NCBI GenBank assembly: GCA_027405735.1 | Contig: JAPEHQ010000005.1 | Coordinates: 1,736,001-1,800,000, forward strand | Source of the DNA: Mucor racemosus | Lineage: Eukaryota > Mucoromycota > Mucoromycetes > Mucorales > Mucoraceae | Length of the DNA: 64,000 bases | Direction: 5' to 3' | Part shown: positions 34,606-46,753 of the stretch, one piece after another | How the letters are laid out: every line of letters starts with the position of its first letter | Numbering within the stretch: the stretch's first letter is position 1 | Translations under genes and position numbers: made by a program | The notes under the pieces: model-generated | What the model saw: the letters and a program-made list of their open reading frames with translations, nothing else | What the model was told of the DNA's origin: nothing | Database searches by the model: none

Positions 34606-35735
34606 GTCGCATCATGCTGCCTATTCCTAAATTCATTTTATATCGCAAGAAAGACTCTAAAATAGGTAAAATCCAATGCTTTTCCTTAAAACTGGGTCTC
34701 ATTTTTCATCCCTGCTCTACTTTTTTTTTCACTAAATAACACCAAGAACAAATTATATGCCAATATACCTGAGGTGTTCAGCTTTAATCCAAAAATAAAT
34801 ATCTGGAAATATCCTACTTTTTGCAGTTGGTATTAATAGTTGAGTGCTAAGGTTTCAGATTTTTTACGCGTATTTTACTGCTAATGGATTGAAAACTTTG
34901 AGGCTTCATATCTCCAGAAAAAATTAAGCTATATTACCACCTTCTAATAATAAAATTTCTTTTTTTAAAGCGCTCTATAACTTATTTTAATATGAAAATT
35001 TCTGAGCACTTTTATTTTTTTTTTTTCATTTTTTTCGGCATTTCTATAATAGGTTTCAAAATATTGGTTAAATTGAGCAGCATTTTTTTTTCATTCATAT
35101 CATCCAGCTCGTTGAGCTCTCTCAGGTCCAATTTAGATTTTTTTAAAATATTAATTTTTCGTGGAGATATCCTCAAAAATGTGTACGAAAAGGTACCTCC
35201 ATTTCTGGCGTCCATTTTCCCCTTGTATACCCTCATCCCAAATTCTGAAACTGAAAAAAATTTGGACAAAAATCTTGTTTTCTTTACGAAAAATGTAGCT
35301 AAAATGTTAAATAATAGCTCGATCAATAGATAATTTTTCTACGCATTTTTTCAGTTTATTTTATTTTAAGTATGCTTATAAAAAATGATGTGTATCTTCA
35401 AAAAACATCCAAGATTTCGATTGCATTTTACGCAAAATTTAATGTAGAGTATTTATCTGATTTTTATTTCGATAGATGCAAAATTCAAAACTGTACAAAA
35501 ACTATTTAATACACTAGGTCAACTTACTTTGCAGCTCATGAGCCATTAAACGATTTTGTTTTTTTGAATCATTTTTCGTCCATTTTTTAAAATAAATTTT
35601 GAAATCCCGTTATGATAGGCTTTAAGCTGTGATAAAAACTATTATTTTGATTATCTCGACGAAAAACCAATATTTTTTTGCTAAAACAAAAAATGCAGAG
35701 TAGCAATCAATTAGACCTATCTTGTGAACACAGAA
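34606..35735 (-). repeat. 1.1-kb dispersed repeat E, copy 2 (with open short ORF)
   Basis: Same family as 11650-12810 and 58113-59345, and the best preserved copy in the window. On the minus strand it holds an uninterrupted 104-codon ORF (see 35012-35326). Ends are not sharply defined; similarity runs from CCTATTCCTAAATT on one side to AAAATGCAGAGTAGC on the other. Confidence 0.7.
35012..35326 (-). CDS. Short repeat-encoded ORF of family E, unknown function
   Basis: 104 codons: SEFGMRVYKGKMDARNGG, then ISPRKINILKKSKLDLREL, NELDDMNEKKMLLNLTNILK and a Lys-rich tail. The same reading frame is recognisable in the copies at 12 kb and 58.6 kb, where it is broken by single-base indels. Against the 58.6-kb copy, about half of the substitutions in the last 50 codons are synonymous (8 of about 15 by eye), more than expected without selection. 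The ORF therefore probably derives from a real coding exon of a mobile element. No catalytic motif is visible. Confidence 0.4.
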   Translation of the reverse strand: MIELLFNILATFFVKKTRFLSKFFSVSEFGMRVYKGKMDARNGGTFSYTFLRISPRKINILKKSKLDLRELNELDDMNEKKMLLNLTNILKPIIEMPKKMKKKK

Positions 35736-35994
35736 ATTAAGCCCTGGATAAAGAGTTTTAAGTTTTTAAAAATAATAAACTATTATTTACAACTGCAGAA
35801 AACAACGAAAAAAATCCCATCCTTGTGAATATTAATCCAATTAATCTTCAACTATACATGATGGTAGATTTAAATATATCCTGCACAAAAGTTTATACTG
35901 TATTTCTATTTTTGCAAACCACTGTAAATTGAGAAAGCCATCAGCAAAGCATGATATTTCTGTTTAATAAAATCACCTGTTGTATCTAGTGATA

Positions 35995-36400
35995 TTAAAC
36001 GAGCCGAGCCTTTTTTATGCAGCCGAGCTTTTCTCAAGGCTCGTTAAAGTTAGACGAGCTTACAAAAAAGCTCGTTCAACCTCGACGAGCTTTCTTTTGC
36101 GCGTGACTAGAGCTCGTTTACCCCAAACGAGCTTTTTTATGCAGCGACTAAAACTCATCATCTCAATGCGAGCTTTATTTTACCTTTCCAGTGACAAATA
36201 TCTAAAGTAAAGCAAACTTATGAATGTCAATTGACAATTATCTAACGTAATAATGTCATATCATTTACTAATTATTATTTAAATTTGAACTTTTTGAAAA
36301 GAAGTTAAAAGCTCGTCTTTCTCAAACGAGCGTTTTAAAAAAAAGTCAAAAGCTCGGCTCGTTGTGGCGAGCTTTGGTCAAGCTCGTCTGTAATGAGTAC
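35995..36400. repeat. GAGCTCG-rich dispersed repeat (R1), copy 2
   Basis: Starts AAACGAGCCGAGCC and ends with AGCTCGGCTCGT, then GTCAAGCTCGTCTG. About ten ACGAGC/GCTCGT motifs lie between, some pairing into short hairpins. The segment 36170-36360 is the reverse complement of about 930-1165. Confidence 0.6.
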
Positions 36401-36516
36401 TATGATCTTATAATAGGTTGAGTCTATTAAGAAAGAAGTACAAAAGGTGGACGTTGTTGATGTTACTAACTGTAGTTGACTATTACTTTGGACAATACTT
36501 ACTATGTATTAAATGT

Positions 36517-37045
36517 TGTTGTATTCCACCTACTAGTATCATACATTATCACCTTCTACAGTATCAATACATCTTACAATCTATTGACTACGACATGTAT
36601 TGAAGTGCAAGTCTTGATATCGGATATAAGAAACTCCTAGCGTACCAAGTTTAATCCAGTAATTACCAAGAACGCTTGGACCTCAATTATGACACCACAT
36701 TATTTCATCCCAGCAGTTAACCAATCAAGTAGTTATCAAATCAACATCCAAGCATATTTAGCGCAGCATTGAAACAACACAACTCACAAGCTCTGCAAGA
36801 ACGGTTAAATTATGATTGATCCATTTCAATCCATAGATTACTATCAAACAGATCCAATAGTTCAATAGTGCCTTAAATTACATCTCAGGATCTCAATGTC
36901 TAGTCAATATAAAAGGCCATACTTTTACATCTAAATAAACGATATCTTGTTTTTATTATACAGTTGAAGAACTGATTAATTACTCATTCTTTTATAATTG
37001 TATTCTTTTTTAAGTACTATTTATCAATCCTGAAAATATACGACA
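36517..37045 (+). mobile_element. Solo LTR, family A (copy 2)
   Basis: A 529-bp TGTTGTATTCC...ATACGACA unit flanked by a perfect 5-bp target duplication, AATGT, at 36512-36516 and 37046-37050. It is nearly identical to 1176-1940 minus the nested insertion, so both moved recently. It contains TATAAAAGG and AAATAAACG motifs near its 3' part. Confidence 0.9.
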
Positions 37046-37295
37046 AATGTAATTAATATTGGACAAGTAGTATTAAGTAATAGATCGGTTGGGGTTGTGA
37101 TAATCAGTTTATTTGATTTAAAATTATTAACAAAGGAAAGAAACAGATATTTTCACTAAAGTTCAATATCTGATTCAACATTTACATATTTATATGGATT
37201 ATCTAACTGAAACTAATTCCTGCAATTATTGTTGAGACATCATGTAATGTGAATCATTACATCGTCCTAGGCTCGGCTCGTCTTTTATACTTAGT

Positions 37296-37837
37296 TGTAT
37301 CCTATATTTTCATTTTTAATAAATAATATTAAAAAAAATACGATAATTAAAGTAGAATGAGTAATGAATCAGCTTTTCAACAATTGTATAATAAAAACAA
37401 GATATCGTTTATTTAGATATAAAGGTATGGGCTTTTATATTGATTTGACATTGAGATCCTGAGATGTAATTTAAGTCACTGTTAATCCATTAGATCTATT
37501 TGCTAGTAATCTATGGATGGAAATAAATCAATCATAATTTAACCGTGCTTGCAGAGCTTGTGAGTTGTCTTGTTACAGTAGTGCTGCGCTGAATGTGTTT
37601 GGATATTGATTTGATAGCTACTTGACTGATTAACCGCTGGGATGAAATAAGATGGTGTCATAATTGAGGCCCCATCGTTCTTGGTAATTACTGGATTAGA
37701 CTCGGTACGCTAGGGATTTTTTATATGCGATGATATCAAGGCTTTGCACATCAATACATGTCGTAGTCAATAGATTATTGTAAGATGTATTGACACGGTA
37801 GAAAGTGATAACATATGATACTAGGTGGCATACAACA
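37296..37837 (-). mobile_element. Solo LTR, family A (copy 3, inverted and diverged)
   Basis: Reverse complement of the family A LTR with many substitutions. Flanks (TTAGT left, AAAAG right) do not match, so the target duplication has decayed or one side was rearranged. An R1-type end (AGGCTCGGCTCGTC) abuts it on the left. Confidence 0.75.
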
Positions 37838-37943
37838 AAAAGTATTGTTTTCTCCGCGAGGAATGCAGCTTGATGCTTTTGCAATAGCTCCAGCAGCAAT
37901 AGATAGTTTTGCTGCACATCATTATAAATACTTAAATTTGACG

Positions 37944-38265
37944 TATGCTTATAAAAAGTGATGTTTATCTCCAAAAAGAAACTTCAAAACTTCAATTTAA
38001 TTTTACGTGATATTTAATGCGAAACATTTGTCTTAATTTTGTTTAGAAAAATGCAAAATTCAAAGCTGTATAAAAACCATTTAGCATCCTAGGCCTTCTC
38101 ATTTATCAGTTTATGAGCTATTAAACAATCTTATTTTGTGAATCATTCTCAATTATTTTTACCAGATCGATTTTCAAATCTTGCTATCGTAAGTTTCAAG
38201 CTGTCTGTGAGCAATTAGTTTAAATAACTACGAAAAATCAATATTTTTTGACGAGGTAAAATTCG
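37944..38265 (+). repeat. Partial copy of repeat E
   Basis: Matches about 35370-35690 (TATGCTTATAAAAA, ATGCAAAATTCAAA, GAGC.ATTAAAC words) with substantial divergence. It joins directly to R2 copy 2. Confidence 0.55.
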
Positions 38266-38520
38266 TTAGATAGACGCTAATGAGTACTATCCTATGGTTT
38301 TAGTTTTGCATACTAGCCATCCCTTCATGGATCTCTATAACAGAAAAAGTGCTCTCACAAAATTTATAAAAAAATAAAAAAGTCTTCACAACCATCCAAA
38401 ACCTAGATATCCTGGTAGAGAATGAAAAATAATCTAGACTTTACTTAATACCCATCATTGCAATACCTTAGTATTTTCTCGATTTATTTTCATTTCAAAT
38501 GCGGTTTCTCAATTTGTAAG
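38258..38520 (+). repeat. Dispersed repeat R2, copy 2
   Basis: Reverse complement of about 1953-2235; clear throughout, including the shared GAGTACTATCCTATGG word. Non-coding. Confidence 0.65.
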
Positions 38521-40921
38521 CTGGCCATTCCTGCATCATTCAAATTTATGAAACAATCACTATAGTAACCATCCTTGCTTCATTTAATAAAATTTGTAGC
38601 CGGGACAATGTTGAATAGGATGACAATTGGAATGTTTGTTTTGTAATAACAAACCGATACGGAAATGGTTATATAATAGTTGATGAATTATAGCTTATGA
38701 ATAAGGTTTAGGCTTCTTTTAGAAACCTGTATATGTTGTACAAAGAAAAAACACACATGCTTTTTATCTTGCAGCCTTTTAGTGTGAGGGTAGCTGCTAT
38801 CAACATGAGATACTGAAGATGTTTGAAAATGCGACAAAAAACGTATAAAAAGCAACGTGGAAATAAAACTTCTAGGCTTCTAAGTTTATTAAAGATGATT
38901 TAAAAGTAAAGCAAAAGTTTATGGATTACCATTACCATCACCTTTGTGATATATATTAATAATTAGTAATATAATCTTAAAACTATAGACCTTCGTGGTT
39001 TAGTTCCTAATTTGGAAGTTCCAGTGGTGCAATTTGACATTTTCATACTTCTAGGTCTCTAGATAATACCCAAGATAAACTTGATTATTAAACAAACTTG
39101 ATATGCGTAGCTTACTGCAGAATAGATAAAATCCACGCAAATACATTTTTCACGTTGGTTTTTACAAAGAAAAGAAGATATATTTAGAGATGAGTGTGAT
39201 AGAATATAGGTTTTATTAAATGTGTTGATGATGATGTATTTGAAATGCAAGAAAAGCACAAAGACTTTATAGCTTTATAATAATACCAAATCTTTATTAA
39301 AATAATTTAAATGTGAAATAATATTGACAATAGCAAGTATGCCAAAGAAATTTTGGATATGTATAAATACAGCTCCAACAAGAATGCACACTTACTTACA
39401 TCGAGCGGACAAGATAGTGTAGTTTAGCATTTGTCGTAAAATGACAATAACCTTTTCCATGACCAGGACAGCAAAATATCATGTAATTCTAGTAAAAAAA
39501 TGGCATAGTATGCCCCAAACCCCTAAAACCTTCATAAAACATAAGTAAAAAACAAGTAAAAAAAGAAAAAAAGAAAACAAGAATAAGACAAAAGGCATAT
39601 TGCTTCTGCTTCCTTAAGTAGCCGTAAATTTTCCCTCGGTAGACTGAGGAAAACAACAACCATTGCTATGACTGTGTAAAGCTAGAATACTGTGCGACAA
39701 TGGATATATCCCAAGTAATTCCCTTAAATCAACGGGATGCTTTCTTAAAGGATTTCAAAACAGTATCCGATTCAAGTATCATACATAAAAACTCTTTGAA
39801 CACTTACACAGTATCTCACCGTAGTTGCCGGCATTTTGTTCTATTTGAATATCCTTCGATTAGCGACAAAAGTTGTTGAATATAGTATATTCCATGTACA
39901 AGACCTAGTTTTTGTCAGCAACAGGGAACAATAGCCCTATCACCTTCTTTACATGAACAAATAAACATTTTAGATATATTTATAAAGATTCCAGAGTGAA
40001 AATTATTGTAACAAAATTATGGATCGTTAAAATATGTAATGGCTCTTGATCTTCACAATCATCATGGATTTAATATTACAAGATTTCACTCTCTGTCTAT
40101 ATCACCTCTCACACGACGAATGTGGGATAAGAATGCATTACATTCACACCTCTGTTTAGATGTACACATACCATTACTCTTAATTGAGAGGGCTATGATT
40201 TGTTTGTATTCAAATCTATCAGAAACTGCATACAGATGTTTTGATCATCGGCCGTATAAATATACTGGGTAAATCATTCAACGTTGGAACGTTTTAATCT
40301 GAAAAGAACACTCAATAATACATTGGCCACTGAGCCATGTAATGGCATCCCAAGGCTTGCTTAATACAAGGTACTTGCCATTAGACTCTTCTGACAAAAA
40401 TGACACGATGAAAGGCCAATTCATTTAAGTTTTATTACTATTATTATTATGATTGAAGTTTGATGAGTCTTCAATCAAATATAAAATAAAAGAAAGGAAG
40501 GGAAAAGAAATAGCAACGTTGCTCGTAACACGATGTATAAGACTAAAGAGGTCAAGAAAGAAAAAATAATGTGAGATATCGGTGCTTTCCGTTAAGAGAT
40601 AGCGATACATACAGAGGCAAATAAAATATCCTTTCTTCATTCATTCTTTACTATCTTGATTTCTCCTAATCAACACTTTTGGTTTATTTTCCATTTTAAT
40701 TATTCTACGCGTTTTAGTTTCATAAATTTCGAGACTGAGAAGATTATATTTGGAATATTGTTAAGACGGATTAAGCTTTACCTAGATTTTATTTCCTCGT
40801 ACATTCATTTACAGCAGTACATTAAACAAGAAAGTAAGTATTAATAATCGAATTTATCTTGTACTCATAAATACCTTGTAAACCTGGTAAGTTTCTTTAT
40901 TTTACCTAGACATTTGAACAT
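38521..40921. other. Long stretch without a recognised gene
   Basis: Only short ORFs without domains, the longest on the plus strand 77 codons at 40039. No repeat match within the window was noticed. Confidence 0.4.
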
Positions 40922-41229
40922 GTCGTCAGCAAGCCATGCGCCAACTAATGCATACCTCACCAAAAGTTACAGTGACCATCCAAACTCTTGAGAGGCTGGT
41001 TTTCATCTCTATTAGCCAAGAACCCAGATGGGTGTGTCCTCCTGGAACTTTATAAGGCTCTCAAAGCTAGGTAACAGTACATCGTAACAGGTCGTCAGCA
41101 AGCCATGCGCCAACTAATGCATACCTCACCAAAAGTTACAGTGACCATCCAGACCCTTGAGAGGCTGGCTTTCATCTCTATTAGCCAAGAACCCAGATGG
41201 GTGTGTCCTCTCGGAACTTTATAAGGCTT
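40922..41229 (+). repeat. Two direct copies of a 139-bp unit
   Basis: Units at 40922-41060 and 41091-41229 are about 96% identical (start GTCGTCAGCAAGCC, end CTTTATAAGGCT) and separated by 30 bp. The second ends about 210 bp upstream of the gene at 41442. On the minus strand both units keep a ~40-codon frame open, and three of the few differences change or keep amino acids indifferently, so coding is not supported. No tRNA, 5S or snRNA signature was recognised. Confidence 0.8.
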
Positions 41230-41441
41230 AACGATGTGTCGTATTGAAAAAAAAATGGGTAAAAAAAAAAGGTGCCTTATGATTTTGATCATCACAATAA
41301 CAAGGCTTATTTTGATGGCGTTAACAGACGTCGGCATTTGAATAATACAGTAACCTTTTTTTCAAAACATATGCATAAATAACCTCTTTTTTAAACCTCT
41401 CTGTTATTTGCAAAAAGTCTTTCTCTCAAACACTTCTGAAA

Positions 41442-43095
41442 ATGACTGCCTCTCCGAAGTTCCCGAATGGCTGCGACAAAGGTTATACCCTTAATGAAGA
41501 GACTCGAAAAATGGTGGTGGATTACAATTACCTTTTGATAACACCGGTTTGTACTTTTGGGGATCTGTGCTCACACATCGACAACCTCCCAGAGGAGATA
41601 CTCTTGCACGAAGATCCTGAAAATGTATATAGTGATATCAAATCTGCTCTTTGCCGATTGACTAGTACAACTGATCCAGTAGAACTACCGGCAACAATCA
41701 AGAAATATCTTAACAAATTATATGGATACTTTTCAAACAGAAAATCAAAAGATAGGTTCCTTAAACTGTTTAACAGAGAACTTGAAGCCGCCCAGACAAG
41801 ATTGCAGAATAGAAAGGTCGCACAAGCACGTCGAAACACATACCAAAAAGCTCAAATGCTTGGTACCACCTTAACCAATATAGGCCTTGACGAATTTGAA
41901 GAAGAGTTTACTAATGGGGCAACATCAGCTCCAACAACTCAACGAGTCTCAACATCAGCTTCAACAACTCAAGTCTCACCAAATGCTCCAACCCCTATCG
42001 AAAAGGCAACGTGAAAAAAATTAAATGATAAAACGAATGACTAATTGCTTTTTGCTATTTCAGATCTGTACATTGGATAAAAGTGAAAAGAAGTTTACAA
42101 TATTTCACCCAACGGCTTACCTTATTTCTCCAATCAAACCTAAAATTCAAAAAGTTGATCGAGAGGCAATCAATGATTTCTGTGATATTGCTATGGAGTT
42201 CTTGATTAACACCAAAGGTCACGAAAACGATGAAGCAATAAAGGAATACAAAATCTACGCCGAGGAACGAAAAACATTAGCTTCATTTGACTTATTCCCT
42301 GGAGTAAGGGATTTCATAAATGATGCAATGAATGCAGACGAGGAAGGTTTTGTCAAGGTACTTTGGAACAATCAAATAAGGTTAAATGCTACTGGTTATG
42401 CTCGTACCATGATGGATATCATAAGCTATACACTCACCGACTTTAGCTCAAACTGCAAACAGCAATTAAGTAATATAAACAATCATGAAAGAACACCTTT
42501 CGTTAAATACATCATTCCAATGTTCAAATACTTTAGTCAAGAAACCAAGCTAATTGAATTCTGTTGGTGCGAGAAGGGTCTGGAGACTCAGGATATGGCT
42601 TTATTGGAAAACAATGACTTTGTGATTAGTTTGGGCAAAAACACTATGACAGATAATGAAGAATTCTTTATTGAGTGTAGTAGTGGATTTGAGAGAGAAA
42701 AGGTGAATCACTCGTTGGACGACACCCTAAAGCTCTTGGTTGAATGCAGCAACTCTCTACTCGGTACAATCAAGCAGAACAAAACGGCCAGCATTGACAC
42801 CATGACAAAAAAGTGTTCACTCGGTATTCAAGTTATAAAGCAAACACTCACTCTTACCAAAATGACTCTGTCCAAATCCGGAAAATGGAAGCTTGTGGAG
42901 ATGAGATCGGCCCGTGTTCCCACTTCATGGCAATTGCGTGCAAATTGGAATCCTCTTTTTGAGATGCTAGCCACCATATACCATGAATTACTTGAACAGC
43001 GAAAATTGGATATTCAAATAACTAATGAAGTTTGTGGTTTGGTTAAGCTCCCATCAAAGTCAGTTATCGATCACTTTGTAAACATGAATGCTTGA
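41442..43095 (+). CDS. Orphan-type protein of unknown function, two exons, junction uncertain
   Basis: The first part (41442 to about 42010) encodes 189 residues: a Cys-containing N-terminus, a helical R/K-rich region (NRKVAQARRNTYQKAQ) and a Ser/Thr/Ala/Pro linker. The second part (from 42064 or 42084 to 43095) encodes about 340 residues with IVP..KYF, FCWCEKG, FFIECSSGF and helical segments ending in FVNMNA. The strong acceptor TTTGCTATTTCAG at 42063 is phase 0, but the nearest donor GTGAAA at 42011 is phase 2. Joining that donor to AAAAG at 42083 keeps frame. A frameshift is the alternative. The layout recalls expanded Mucoromycotina families of unknown function; the E-x-S-S-G stretch recalls nuclease-like folds, which is speculation. 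TATA-like CATAAATAAC lies about 70 bp upstream. Confidence 0.6.
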
Positions 43096-43616
43096 TTATT
43101 GTGTCGAATATTATAATACTTTACTGAATAAAAAGAAAAGGATTTGTTATTGATAAATACATAAGTCTGAACAAATTTTTGGAGCGTTAGTGTGCATAAA
43201 AAAACCTTCACAGCACTTTAGCAAGTTATCATGATACAAGGTATCATGTTGGACCTCTTATTTGAAGGAGTTCCTTTAGTATTACTTTTAATATTCAATT
43301 GATAAAATCAAATGTGCTAACATCGATACTTATGTATACAGCCTTATTTATTAGCTTTAAGTAATGTTTCGGTCATCAGGATTTAAGCCAGTTCAATGGT
43401 CTAGAGGATTTAAGGTTTCGAGCTGGTCCACAGGAGATAGCCCGGTTCATAGGACTTAAGTGCGAAATACCACGAATATCCATCCTGACTCATTTTACCT
43501 CCCAATCAGATTGACATTTGTAACAACGATCCAAATTTCCCGGATTGTTTAAATAGAAAGGCTTCAACTGAGTTTTCCTTGCTTTATCATTTTTGACATA
43601 AACTTTCTTCTCTATA
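43096..43616. other. Intergenic region upstream of TRP5
   Basis: AATAAAAAG just after the stop of the previous gene may be its polyadenylation signal. A pyrimidine-rich segment precedes the TRP5 start. No Gcn4/CPC1-type TGACTC element was identified beyond a single TGACTCATTTT at about 43488-43498, which could serve as one. Confidence 0.4.
43488..43494 (+). promoter_or_regulatory. Possible Gcn4/CPC1-type site (TGACTCA)
   Basis: TGACTCA about 125 bp upstream of the tryptophan synthase start matches the core site used by Gcn4/CPC-1 for amino-acid-biosynthetic genes in ascomycetes. Use of this site in the present organism is inference. Confidence 0.4.
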
Positions 43617-45897
43617 ATGTCTGCTGTACTTCGCAACGCCTTTAAAACCGCAAAAGAACAAAGTAATTAGCTATAAACTTATCAGACTAAATTCAAATGC
43701 TAATTGATGTATAGATCGCCCCGCGTTTGTAACTTTTCTTACTGCTGGTTATCCCAGTCCTGCTGAAACTGTTGAAAGTTTGTTAGCATTAGAAAGAGGT
43801 GGTGCCGATGTAATTGAGTTGGGTAAGTAATGGCTCTACATATTCACGATGTTTTGGGATATTAATTGTGCTGTAGGTATTCCTTTCACTGATCCTATTG
43901 CTGATGGACCTACTATTCAATATGCTAGTACCGTAAGTAAACAATTTTAATGCACCAATGAATAACAAAGTGACTCATTTCATGTTGTACTTGGATAGAT
44001 TGCCCTCAAGCATAAGACTGACATACAAATGTGTCTTCAAATGGTACGCGATGCTCGTGCCCGTGGATTGAAGGTACCCGTTGTATTCATGGGTTATTAT
44101 AATCCTATTCTTGCATATGGTGAAGATGAAATGGTTCGTGATTGTAAGGAAGCTGGTGTCAACGGTTTCATTTTGGTTGATTTGCCTCCTGAGGAATCTC
44201 ACATTTTCCGTGGTGTTTGTTACAAGTATGGTTTGTCTTACATTCCTCTTATTGCTCCTTCTACCACTGAAGCTCGTATTCAATTACTCGCTACTCTTGC
44301 CGATTCATTCATTTATGTTGTTTCTCGCATGGGTGTTACTGGTGCTAAAGATACTGTCAGTGCTGAATTACCTGCCATCATTGCTCGTGTCAAGAAATAC
44401 ACTCAAGCTCCTTTGGCTGTAGGTTTCGGTGTTTCTACTCGTGAACACTTTGTTGAAGTTGGTGCACATTCTGAAGGTGTTGTTATTGGTTCTCGTATCA
44501 TTACTGTCATTAAGGAAGCCATGGAACAAAACCAAAATGTCGCACAAATTGTTGAAAGATATGCTTCTGAAGTAACTGGCCGCACAGAACCTGTTCAAAC
44601 CATTGCTGGTACTGATGCTCCTCTTGCTGATCTTGAGGTAAATGATGCTGCTGGTCGTGGTCCTTTCTCTCCTGATGATATCAAGAACTTTTACCAAATG
44701 GACCCTCGTTTCGGTACTTTTGGTGGTGCTTATGTTCCTGAAGCTCTTGTTGATTGTCTTACTCAGCTTGAAACTTGTTTCAAAGATGCTATGGCTGACC
44801 CTTCATTCAAAGAAGAGTTTGAATCATATTACGACTATATTTCTCGTCCTTCTCAACTTCAATTTGCTAACCGTTTGACTGAAGATGCTGGTGGAGCCAA
44901 GATTTGGTTGAAGCGTGAAGATTTAAATCATACTGGTTCTCACAAGATCAACAATGCTGTAGGTCAAATTTTGCTTGCTAAGCGTCTTGGTAAGAAGCGT
45001 ATTATCGCTGAAACTGGTGCTGGTCAACATGGTGTAGCTACTGCTACTGTTTGTGCTAAATTTGGTTTGGAATGTATTGTATATATGGGTGAAGAGGATT
45101 GTCGTCGTCAAGCTCTCAACGTTTTCCGTATGCAAATGTTGGGTGCTACCGTCATTCCTGTCAAGAATGGTTCTAGAACCTTAAAGGATGCTATCAATGA
45201 AGCTATGCGTGATTGGGTTGCTAATGTTTCTACTACTCATTATCTTGTTGGTTCTGCCATTGGTCCTCATCCCTTCCCTCAAATTGTTCGTGAATTCCAA
45301 TCTGTTATTGGTAAGGAAACTAAGCGTCAATTGCAAGAAAAGGCCGGTAAGTTGCCTGATGCCGTTGTTGCATGTGTTGGTGGTGGTTCAAATGCCATTG
45401 GTATGTTCCATCCTTTTGTCAATGATGAGACTGTTCGCATTGTTGGTGTTGAAGCTGGTGGTGATGGTGTTGATACTGAGAAGCATTCTGCTACACTTAC
45501 CATGGGTACACCTGGTGTTCTTCATGGTACTCGTACCTATCTTTTGCAAGATCCCAAGGGCCAAATCATTGAAACACACTCTGTCAGTGCTGGTTTAGAT
45601 TATCCCGGTGTTGGTCCTGAACATGCTTATTTGAAGGATTGTGGTAGAGCTGAATATCGTGTTGCTGATGATGCTCAATGTTTGCTTGGTTTCAAGAAAT
45701 TGACTCAATTAGAAGGTATCATTCCTGCTTTAGAATCATCTCACGCCGTTTATGCCGCTCTTCAATTAGCCGCCGAACTTCCCAAAGATAAGGATATTGT
45801 TATTTGTCTTTCTGGTAGAGGTGATAAGGATATGCACACTGTTACTGAAGTCTTGCCTACTTTAGGTCCCAAGATTGGTTGGGATTTGCGTTTTTAA
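43617..45897 (+). CDS. TRP5: Bifunctional tryptophan synthase (fused alpha and beta chains)
   Basis: 702 residues that convert indole-3-glycerol phosphate plus serine to tryptophan. Exons 43617-43662, 43715-43822, 43877-43932 and 43999-45897. The alpha domain (about 1-260) keeps the catalytic acids Glu50 in IELGIPFTDP and Asp61 in ADGPTIQ. A short linker follows, and the beta domain starts near 285 ([13 protein letters not shown]). Lys386 in HTGSHKINN binds PLP, and GGGSNAIG near 531-538 binds its phosphate. Alpha-beta order and length match fungal TRP5/trp-3. Codon use in exon 4 is strongly biased to GGT, GCT and similar codons, suggesting high expression. AATAAAATAAA about 100 bp after the stop is a likely polyadenylation signal. 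Confidence 0.97.
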
Positions 45898-46753
45898 ATT
45901 ATGAAAAAAAAAAACTCATTTAACCCATTTACCCCCCTTTTTTTTCTCATTCAAACCATTGTATAATAATATCCCTGATCTATTCATATGATAAATCTAA
46001 TAAAATAAATTCATTTTGTATAAATAACGTCGACTTTTTATCATGATACTAAGAACATGTCTTTAATCAAAGGCTGGCTCTCTTTAGATGACACACTTAG
46101 AAAATAGGTTTTTATAAGAATGATATTGATATGATTCACTATAGATGTATCCAAATTGTCGATAATAATCAAGAAAGCAGTTTAGTGGTTGCCACCCAGC
46201 TGCAAGCCGAAAGTAACTTGTGGACACATAGGCGCCCCCATTGGAGAAAAGGCCAAAATCGATTTAAAATCAAGGCATAAAGAAGTTGTTTACATGCATT
46301 CGATCGTTGCTATTAAGCGATAATAGTAGTTTAATATAAAGTCTACTATTAGAAATGGCCGAAAAATGTCGAAAAGATATTTGAAATTGCTGATAAATAC
46401 TGATTCAAATAAATTTATGGGATATTGTATATCTCATGTCACTCCTGTTCATATGAGCAGATGCAATAATCTATTTATCAGTTGGTTTTTATGATATTCA
46501 TCATGCAATATAGGTTATACTTACTACCAATGGACACTGTTAAATTCCATTTAGGGCAAATACATTTCTTTATCGCTTTTTTATTCAAGGTTATATATTT
46601 ACAAAAGAGTAAGGAATGTATGGAATGCATATTAATGGCCCCCATATATGTTAATAAACGTTATATATATTATCTTTGCAAGACTGTGGGATTCCAAAAT
46701 ATCTACTATGAGGTAAATTTCAAGATCTAAAACGATAATCATGTGGCTGTAAC
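45898..46753. other. Intergenic region between TRP5 and the first lipase (convergent)
   Basis: No gene or recognised repeat. Confidence 0.4.

Noticed and set aside
41095..41337. Minus-strand ORF over the 139-bp repeat
   Set aside because: It is short, of poor composition, continues into unrelated AT-rich sequence, and the two repeat copies show no synonymous bias.
42011..42063. Simple 53-bp intron GTGAAA...TTTCAG in the orphan gene
   Set aside because: Phase 2 donor to phase 0 acceptor shifts the frame and runs into a stop after about 45 codons.
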